Of a DNA stretch of 6,314 nucleotides, positions 1-4,646 are shown one piece after another. The position numbers and the translations under genes were made by a program. Origin of the DNA: Myxococcales bacterium (GTDB taxonomy: Bacteria > Myxococcota_A > UBA9042 > PHBI01 > JAAZYN01); the NCBI GenBank assembly GCA_014239625.1, contig JAAZYN010000223.1, positions 1 through 6,314 on the forward strand, read 5' to 3'. Numbering within the stretch: the stretch's first letter is position 1; the number at the start of each line of letters is the position of its first letter. The notes beneath the pieces are model-generated. The model was not told where the DNA came from and ran no database searches. It saw only the letters and a program-made list of their open reading frames with translations.

Positions 1-1
1 C

Positions 2-1855
2 GTCGTGGTGCTGGGCCCGCAGCGGCGCGGTCGCGTGCCGGTGCTGGGGTCCGACTTACAGACGCGGCGCGTGCGGGCCCGCGTGCTGCGCGACATGGTG
101 TGCGCGCCCCTCGAAGGTCCGATGAACGCACGGATGCGGGAGCTCTTGGAGCCCTTGGAGCTGACCGCACGCGAGCGCCGTCGCGCCGAGGCCGGCCTTA
201 TGGAGGGGCGCCTGCAGGGGGCCCTGGTGACGGGGCTGTGGATCATCCGCCTGGCGCCGTCGGCGTCCCTGTGGCGCCGCGCCAAGCGCGCTGGGATCGT
301 TCGCCTGGCAAGCCTCATCGCCATCGTTCATGCGCTGCAATATGGCGCCTTCATCGCGTCTTGGGGCCTCATCGGTGGCGGGATCCTGGATGGCCGCGTG
401 GAGATCGGGTGGCTGTCGGCCTGGGGGCTCTTGTTGCTCTCCATCATCCCCCTCCAGGTGGCGGCGGCCTGGGCGCAAGGGCGGCTGTCCATCGCCTTGG
501 CGACCGTGCTGAGGTCACGCTTGATGACCGGCGCGACGCGGATGCATCCGGACGACCTGCGGAACCGTGGTGTCGGGCAGCTGCTGGGACAGGTCATCGA
601 GTCCGACGCCATCGAGTCGTCAGCTCTCTCCACTGGCCTCACGGGGTTGATGACGGTCATCGAGCTGGCGGCTGTATTCTGGGTGCTGTCGCTCGGTAGC
701 GGCGGCGGTCTGCACGTGGCGTTGCTCGTGGGCTGGGTGGTGTTCACGATGCTGCTCGCCGGCACCTTGTATCGACGACTGCAGCGCTGGACCGACGCGC
801 GACTGGACATGACAGACGACCTGGTAGAGCAGATGGTCGGCCACCGGACCCGGCTCGCGCAGCAGGCCTCACAACGCTGGCATGAGCGAGAGGACGCCAC
901 ATTGGTAGGCTATCTGGCACTGGCACAGCGACTGGACCAGGTGCGGGCGGTGATGACCAGCGTCGTCCCTCGTGGCTGGTTACTCCTGGGGATCGTTGGC
1001 CTCATCCCCGCCCTGCTCGTCCCCGACCCGGATGTGTCGGGGTTGGCAGTCGCTCTGGGCGGCATCTTGCTCGCCCAGGGCGCGCTTCGGAGACTCATGG
1101 GGGGCCTCGGCTCCCTGATGGCGACATTGATCGCCTGGAGGAAGGTCGCGCCGCTGTATGATGCTGCCGCGCACGGGCCCGGGCCACCAGCTCCGGACGC
1201 CGCGCTGGTAGCGATCAGCCCCCCGCCGGAGCGCGAGCGCGGTGAGATGCTGCTCGACTTGGAAGAGGTCGTGTTCCGCTATCGCGACAACGGACCGTCG
1301 GTCTTGGAGGGGGCGACGCTGCGCGTGCGACGCGGCGATCGGGTGTTGGTCGAGGGGCCCTCCGGGAGCGGCAAGTCCACACTCGCGGCCATCGCCGCCG
1401 GTCTCCGGACGCCGCAGAGTGGCCTGGTGCTGCTGGACGGGTTGGATCACCGGACCCTGGGTATGGCCGGTTGGCGGCGGCGCGTGGTCGCCGCGCCGCA
1501 ATTTCACGACAATCACATCGTGACGGACTCACTGGCCTTCAACCTGCTGATGGGTCGTCGCTGGCCGCCGCGCGCAGAAGATCTGCATGACGCCGGGGAG
1601 GTCTGCGAGGCCCTCGGTCTGGGCCCACTCATCGCCCGCATGCCCGGCGGACTCAGTCAGGTCGTAGGCGAGAGCGGGTGGCAGCTGTCCCACGGGGAGC
1701 GCAGCCGCTTGTTTTTGGCCCGCGCGTTGCTTCAGGAGGCCGATCTGCTGGTCCTCGACGAGAGCTTCGCAGCGCTCGACCCCGATAACCTACAGCGCTG
1801 CCTCCGGTGCGTCGCCGAGCGCGCACCGACGCTGCTGGTCATCGCTCACCCCTGA
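2..1855 (+). CDS. ABC exporter half-transporter, fused membrane domain and ATPase (5' end probably outside window)
   Basis: The product is an inner-membrane ABC exporter subunit, expected to work as a dimer; the substrate cannot be read from the sequence. Residues are numbered from the GTG at base 5. Residues 1-95 are a soluble arginine-rich region. About six hydrophobic segments follow (roughly 99-121, 135-157, 212-231, 236-256, 321-340, 344-365), then a linker and the nucleotide-binding domain. That domain has an A-loop Tyr426, Walker A GPSGSGKST (451-459, Lys457), Q-loop Gln499, signature LSHGE (561-565; usual LSGGQ), Walker B LLVLDE with Glu586, D-loop Ala-Leu-Asp (590-592) and H-loop His615. 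The protein stops one residue after His615, so it lacks the C-terminal helices of most ATPase domains. From memory, related exporters also end here, which would make this normal. The frame is open to the window edge and no ribosome site precedes the GTG, so the true start is probably upstream. The beginning, with hydrophobic VVVLG, could be the end of a C39-peptidase-like N-domain of a peptide exporter; this is only a guess. Confidence 0.88.
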   Translation, partial: VVVLGPQRRGRVPVLGSDLQTRRVRARVLRDMVCAPLEGPMNARMRELLEPLELTARERRRAEAGLMEGRLQGALVTGLWIIRLAPSASLWRRAKRAGIVRLASLIAIVHALQYGAFIASWGLIGGGILDGRVEIGWLSAWGLLLLSIIPLQVAAAWAQGRLSIALATVLRSRLMTGATRMHPDDLRNRGVGQLLGQVIESDAIESSALSTGLTGLMTVIELAAVFWVLSLGSGGGLHVALLVGWVVFTMLLAGTLYRRLQRWTDARLDMTDDLVEQMVGHRTRLAQQASQRWHEREDATLVGYLALAQRLDQVRAVMTSVVPRGWLLLGIVGLIPALLVPDPDVSGLAVALGGILLAQGALRRLMGGLGSLMATLIAWRKVAPLYDAAAHGPGPPAPDAALVAISPPPERERGEMLLDLEEVVFRYRDNGPSVLEGATLRVRRGDRVLVEGPSGSGKSTLAAIAAGLRTPQSGLVLLDGLDHRTLGMAGWRRRVVAAPQFHDNHIVTDSLAFNLLMGRRWPPRAEDLHDAGEVCEALGLGPLIARMPGGLSQVVGESGWQLSHGERSRLFLARALLQEADLLVLDESFAALDPDNLQRCLRCVAERAPTLLVIAHP

Positions 1856-2473
1856 CGGCGTGAGGGGGATGTCCAATCGCACGACAAACCCCGATCTGGT
1901 CACGCATGAGACCTCGCCGCGGAGCTGCCTCGTCAGGGCCTTGACCATATGCCAGCTCAGGTCGTTCCTGGACGTCTCGGACCTACCGGGGCCTTCGTCG
2001 GAGACCGCGACCTGAAAGCCTGTGGGGGTCTGTCGCAGCAGAATCCGAATACGAGCTACGCCGTCCTCGGATCGTCCGTGCTTGGCGCTGCTGCTCAGCA
2101 GCTCGTTGAGCAGGAGCCCCAACGGCATGGCCCGATCGATTCCGAGCTCGAGCCGGTCGCCATCGACGGCGATCTCTGTGCGGTCGCGGGCCATGCTGAT
2201 GATGCTACGACAGAGGTTCTGAAGGTACGCCCGGAGATCAATGTTGACCAGCGAGCTGTGGGCGTGGATTTGCTGGTGGATGAGCGCCATCGCGCGCACT
2301 CTGCTCGCGGCCTCGCCGAGTATTGTCTTGGTGCGATCATCGGATTGCCGGCCCTGTAGCGACAGCAGGCTCGAGAGAATCTGCAGGTTGTTATTGACCC
2401 GGTGGTGGACCTCACGAAGCAGGGCGGCTTTTTCACCCAGCGCGAACTCGAGATACTTTGGGGTAGCCATCAT
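1790..2473 (-). CDS. Soluble HisKA_2-type sensor histidine kinase, orphan, with degenerate ATP-binding motifs
   Basis: A 227-residue protein with no membrane segment and no recognisable sensor domain. The dimerisation/phosphoacceptor region opens with EVHHRVNNNLQ (residues 21-31), matching the HisKA_2 H-box; His24 is the likely phosphorylated residue. The catalytic domain follows: N-box region NELLSSSAKHG (123-133), G1 box DEGPG (159-163), then a weak G2 region around 171-177 and the final strand VVRLDIPL (197-204). In the family the N-box normally reads NELVTNALKHA, so the Mg-binding Asn is Ser128 here; the G2 Gly is Ser173 and the late GT pair is Gly-Phe (195-196). It may bind ATP poorly or act as a docking or pseudokinase partner. 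The start is ATG 2473, with AGGAG (2485-2481) seven bases upstream; a second ATG follows at once. The frame stays open to 2767, but that extension is arginine-rich with no domain. Residues 207-227 are encoded inside the convergent ABC gene. No response regulator lies in the window, so its partner is elsewhere. Confidence 0.85.
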   Translation of the reverse strand: MMATPKYLEFALGEKAALLREVHHRVNNNLQILSSLLSLQGRQSDDRTKTILGEAASRVRAMALIHQQIHAHSSLVNIDLRAYLQNLCRSIISMARDRTEIAVDGDRLELGIDRAMPLGLLLNELLSSSAKHGRSEDGVARIRILLRQTPTGFQVAVSDEGPGRSETSRNDLSWHMVKALTRQLRGEVSCVTRSGFVVRLDIPLTPSGVSDDQQRRCALGDAPEAAL

Positions 2474-2480
2474 AATGAGT

Positions 2481-2485
2481 CTCCT
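2481..2485 (-). promoter_or_regulatory. Ribosome binding site that fixes the kinase start
   Basis: AGGAG on the minus strand, with a seven-base spacer to ATG 2473. It decides the start in favour of the 227-residue kinase over the 325-residue open frame reaching back to 2767. Confidence 0.8.
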
Positions 2486-2500
2486 GCGAAAAGGGGGGGA

Positions 2501-2542
2501 GTGCCTTGGCACCTTTATCGTTGGTAAGGCGCCACGGCGCCT
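2501..2542. promoter_or_regulatory. Two short palindromes upstream of the kinase gene, possible operator or leader hairpins
   Basis: Two perfect dyads lie 28-69 bases upstream of the kinase start. GTGCC-TT-GGCAC spans 2501-2512. AGGCGCC-AC-GGCGCCT spans 2527-2542. Between them, on the minus strand, is GATAAA (2519-2514), a 4/6 match to a -10 box, but there is no good -35 hexamer 16-18 bases further upstream. They may be operators flanking a weak promoter, or hairpins in a leader if transcription starts further back. The second dyad is GC-only apart from its ends, so chance is possible in this composition. Confidence 0.3.
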
Positions 2543-2827
2543 GCGCGAAAGCGGCGCGTTCACCGCGCGCGCACTTTTTTCCGCACGTACATATTTGAGA
2601 GGGCAGGTGGCCTTTTTGTGAGGTCGGTGACTGTGCCGGGTCGAAAAAGCCCCGCGTAGCGCCATTGAACCGTCCACGCGGGAACGCGCCGATGGGCGCC
2701 GCGTGGCGCAGGGCGGCGGCCGTTGGGGTCGCCGCCGGCATACGTCACTCCGGCCGGACCGAGGCACTGTCGGTCGGCGCCTTGGATACGCCGGTCACGG
2801 TTGAGGGGCCGTGGACGTCGTCGGTTG

Positions 2828-2862
2828 GACGAGGGCGCGTCAGCTCTGCGACGCCCCTCGTC
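2828..2862 (-). terminator. Strong hairpin just past the lipoprotein stop, probable transcript end
   Basis: On the plus strand GACGAGGGCGCGTC (2828-2841) pairs with GACGCCCCTCGTC (2850-2862). This gives 13 base pairs with one bulged C and an eight-base loop. It begins 11 bases beyond the lipoprotein stop codon (2874-2876), the place expected for a 3' end structure. No T-run follows on the minus strand, so it is not a classic intrinsic terminator. It may act as a U-less terminator or as a 3' stabilising stem after Rho-dependent ending. Confidence 0.45.
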
Positions 2863-2873
2863 GTCGCTTCAGG

Positions 2874-4442
2874 CTACCGCCCGCCCAGCGGCGGCGATGT
2901 CTCAGCGGTCACTACGAACTGCTCTTGAGTGGCCGCGTCGCCGACGGGGGCCGTGTAGAAACGGGGCTCGTCATCTTCGCCGAAGACCAACGTCTGTCCG
3001 TCCGGGGTGACGTTGATGAGCTCGGGCGAATGGGGGAGCGGCTGCTTGGTCGCCTCGGCGGCCCCGACGCTCAGCGCCGTGAGCGCGTGGTCGGTGAGCA
3101 GATACAGGGTGTCGCCGGACCGGACAAATCGATCCAGGCGCGCGTCGGTTCCGCTGACGGCGATACGAGAGCCGCTGTCCGCGTCGAATCGGTAGAGGGG
3201 GCTCGTGTCCGTCGAGCAGTTCTGACCCCCGGCGGGCTGGTCGTCGCAGACGACGGTTTTGTGGTGCGCGTAGATCCAACGACCGCTCAAACCAGTGAGC
3301 AGGTAGCTCGGCTCATCGTGCCCGTACTCGATGACGTCCCACTTCAGAGACGGGAGGGCGACCACGATGAGCCCTACCTCTTCGGCCTGGTCGTAGCCCC
3401 ACACGTTCTGCATGTCGTCCTTTCGGGTGAACCCCACCGCCCGGGATCCGTCCTCGGAGATCTCCACGGGACCGAACCCCGGGAGGTTGGTCACGAACTC
3501 TCGGGTCTTCAGGTTGATGACCGAGATCGGGTCGGAGCTGTCGCCGTTGTTGTCCAAGCAGCGGATGGGTGCCAGGAGCGCCAGCTCGCCACCCGGCTGC
3601 AGCTTCAACTCGTCGGCACAGTTTGGGAAGGAGACGGTGGTGGTGACGGCGCCGCTGGAGCCATCGACGAAGGCGACGCTGGCCACGGGTTCGCCCGCCG
3701 CGTCCCAGGTGGAGGACGTCAGCAGGATGGAGCCGTCAGGCGCAAAGTCGAGGTCGCGCAGGCGCTCTGTGAAGTCGATCTGGCGAGCTTTCAGGTCGGT
3801 GGTGTCCCAGAGCCCGATGGCGCACATGCTGATGGTGGCGTTGGGGGAGCAGCTGCCGTTCAGGTTGAGCCACTCGAGCAGATCGTGGGTGACGATGTTG
3901 GAGCCGATGATGAAGCGACCGTCCGGCGAGACATCGAGGGCGCTGAACGCTTCGTCGAAGGTGGCGAGGTGGGTCGTGGCGAAGCTCTGCAGGTCGATCC
4001 GTGTCACCCGCCGGCCGTCCTCTCCGAGCACGTACGCGGCTGATCCGTCCGGAGCGAAGTTGATGCGCCGAATGTTGATGAGGTCGTCGAAGACCACCGT
4101 GGTCGCGTCCAGGCTGAGCGTTTGGAGAGTCAGGACCATCCCAGGCGCGTCCCACCCCGCGTTCGGTCCGGGGATGGGGACCTGAACCAAGAGGCTCGTC
4201 CCGTCGGGAGTGAGGATCACGTCATGGTACTTGAGCACATAGTCCCACGAGGTCTCTCCGGTTATCGGGTCACGCCTGCGGTCGACCGTGTGGCGGCCGG
4301 GGTCGCGTCCGCGGTCCTGCCAACCGGTGGTCTCTTGATTCTCCTCGGCGCTTCGGTCCACCTCCACGGTCCAGCAGGCCGCTATGGTGGTGGTGGCGAC
4401 GAGGGTCGTCACGGCGATTCGTGTCCAGCGGAGTGCGCGCAT
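2874..4442 (-). CDS. Beta-propeller repeat lipoprotein, exported
   Basis: The product has 522 residues. It begins with a basic n-region (MRALRWTR), a hydrophobic stretch and a lipobox IAAC with Cys23, so it should be exported, lipidated and membrane-anchored. A charged, disordered-looking spacer (about 24-65) leads into a series of WD40/YVTN-like strand motifs of the type hydrophobic-x-PDG-hydrophobic, at about 79, 131, 173, 235, 283 (PGG), 330 (EDG), 386 (LSGR), 442 (SGD) and 480. Spacing is 38-62 residues, consistent with a seven- or eight-bladed propeller filling the whole chain. No catalytic motif is visible; a binding or scaffold role is likely, ligand unknown. Six further cysteines fall in three close pairs (198/207, 275/295, 399/409), suiting disulphides outside the cytoplasm. 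AAGGAG (4454-4449) lies six bases from ATG 4442 and only three from the adjacent ATG 4445, so I chose 4442. A candidate sigma-54 promoter lies just upstream and excludes a start at 4493. The gene is divergent from putA and appears monocistronic. Confidence 0.88.
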   Translation of the reverse strand: MRALRWTRIAVTTLVATTTIAACWTVEVDRSAEENQETTGWQDRGRDPGRHTVDRRRDPITGETSWDYVLKYHDVILTPDGTSLLVQVPIPGPNAGWDAPGMVLTLQTLSLDATTVVFDDLINIRRINFAPDGSAAYVLGEDGRRVTRIDLQSFATTHLATFDEAFSALDVSPDGRFIIGSNIVTHDLLEWLNLNGSCSPNATISMCAIGLWDTTDLKARQIDFTERLRDLDFAPDGSILLTSSTWDAAGEPVASVAFVDGSSGAVTTTVSFPNCADELKLQPGGELALLAPIRCLDNNGDSSDPISVINLKTREFVTNLPGFGPVEISEDGSRAVGFTRKDDMQNVWGYDQAEEVGLIVVALPSLKWDVIEYGHDEPSYLLTGLSGRWIYAHHKTVVCDDQPAGGQNCSTDTSPLYRFDADSGSRIAVSGTDARLDRFVRSGDTLYLLTDHALTALSVGAAEATKQPLPHSPELINVTPDGQTLVFGEDDEPRFYTAPVGDAATQEQFVVTAETSPPLGGR

Positions 4443-4476
4443 CATGGTCTCCTTGTCCAGTAGGCTTCCTGCAAGG

Positions 4477-4492
4477 AGCAACTTTGATGCCA
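4477..4492 (-). promoter_or_regulatory. Candidate sigma-54 (-24/-12) promoter of the lipoprotein gene
   Basis: On the minus strand the sequence TGGCATCAAAGTTGCT (4492 down to 4477) matches the RpoN consensus TGGCAYRNNNNTTGCW at every specified position except the R. The GG and GC doublets have the required spacing. Transcription would start near 4466, leaving about 24 bases of leader with AAGGAG at 4454-4449 before the ATG. RpoN promoters require an ATP-driven enhancer-binding activator, so the gene should be switched on by a specific signal and not constitutively expressed. No such activator gene lies in the window. Confidence 0.65.
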
Positions 4493-4519
4493 TGTGCCGA
4501 GGTGTTTCTTAAGTTCCTG

Positions 4520-4526
4520 TTTTTTT
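4520..4526. promoter_or_regulatory. A-tract between promoter and palindrome, possible bend
   Basis: Seven consecutive T on the plus strand (A on the minus strand), about 28 bases upstream of the -24 element and 44 bases from the palindrome at 4570. Runs like this bend DNA and could help an enhancer-bound activator touch the polymerase. I found no clear IHF consensus, so this role is an inference. Confidence 0.25.
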
Positions 4527-4569
4527 GCCACTAACTCCTCGATGTTCGATGGACGAGGGGCCGGTTTGT

Positions 4570-4609
4570 CGCGCGACCGGGTCGCGCGCCCCTTGAATTC
4601 GGTCACGCG
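4570..4609. promoter_or_regulatory. 19-bp palindrome plus a third half-site, candidate activator/operator site
   Basis: CGCGCGACC (4570-4578), one central G, then GGTCGCGCG (4580-4588) form a perfect dyad with nine-base arms. A further copy of the right arm with one mismatch, GGTCACGCG, lies at 4601-4609, exactly 21 bases (two helical turns) from 4580. The dyad centre is about 113 bases upstream of the predicted lipoprotein transcription start, the usual distance for an enhancer of a sigma-54 promoter. It also lies 59-77 bases before the putA start, so it could control either or both genes. It could not be a PutA self-operator in the E. coli manner, since this PutA has no ribbon-helix-helix domain. 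Confidence 0.5.
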
Positions 4610-4621
4610 AGGGGGTAGCAC
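4593..4621 (+). promoter_or_regulatory. Weak sigma-70-like promoter candidate for putA
   Basis: TTGAAT (4593-4598, 4/6 to a -35 box) and TAGCAC (4616-4621, 3/6 to a -10 box) are separated by 17 bases, placing a start near 4628 and the ribosome site at 4636-4640. The match is poor and the third half-site at 4601-4609 would lie between the two boxes, suggesting repression if both are real. Confidence 0.22.
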
Positions 4622-4635
4622 CGATTCGCTCGTGC

Positions 4636-4640
4636 GGAGG
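4636..4640 (+). promoter_or_regulatory. Ribosome binding site of putA
   Basis: GGAGG six bases before ATG 4647. It fixes the putA start and leaves a short N-terminal region with no room for a DNA-binding domain. Confidence 0.85.
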
Positions 4641-4646
4641 TGAGCC

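Larger units (their letters stand above)
2474..2873. other. 400-bp non-coding gap between kinase start and lipoprotein stop
   Basis: I see no convincing gene here. It holds the kinase ribosome site, two dyads near the kinase, an A/T-rich patch around 2575-2620 (a T6 run at 2575-2580, CATATTT near 2590, T5 near 2613), a GC-rich inverted repeat at 2712-2736 (GGCGGCG and CGCCGCC around an 11-base loop) and the strong hairpin at 2828-2862. Short open frames on the plus strand (for example 2665-2928) and the minus-strand kinase extension are arginine/alanine-rich, have no clear ribosome site and match no family I know. The A/T-rich patch may contain the kinase promoter, but I cannot place -35 and -10 boxes with confidence. 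Confidence 0.6.

Noticed and set aside
2507..2523. TGGCACC...TTG as a plus-strand sigma-54 promoter
   Set aside because: The TGGCAC half is perfect, but the base positions for the -12 TTGC read TCGT, so spacing and sequence fail, and there is no gene downstream on that strand.
2550..2580. GCGCG-rich stretch followed by T6 as a plus-strand intrinsic terminator
   Set aside because: Only a short imperfect stem can be drawn before the T-run, and no plus-strand gene ends nearby; the ABC gene stops about 700 bases earlier.
2474..2767. 98-residue N-terminal extension of the histidine kinase
   Set aside because: The extension is arginine-rich without domain character, and a good AGGAG ribosome site precedes the internal ATG at 2473.
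2665..2928. 87-residue plus-strand ORF in the intergenic gap
   Set aside because: No ribosome site or recognisable motif; it runs into the antisense of the lipoprotein gene and over the hairpin.
2811..4043. 410-residue plus-strand ORF opposite the lipoprotein gene
   Set aside because: It mirrors a gene with signal peptide, lipobox, ribosome site and repeat motifs. Its own translation is Val/Gly/Asp/Arg-rich with no domain and no clear ribosome site; it is a high-GC antisense shadow.
4443..4493. Lipoprotein start at ATG 4493
   Set aside because: It would put 17 extra residues before the basic signal-peptide start, lacks a ribosome site, and lies over the -24 promoter element, upstream of the predicted transcript.
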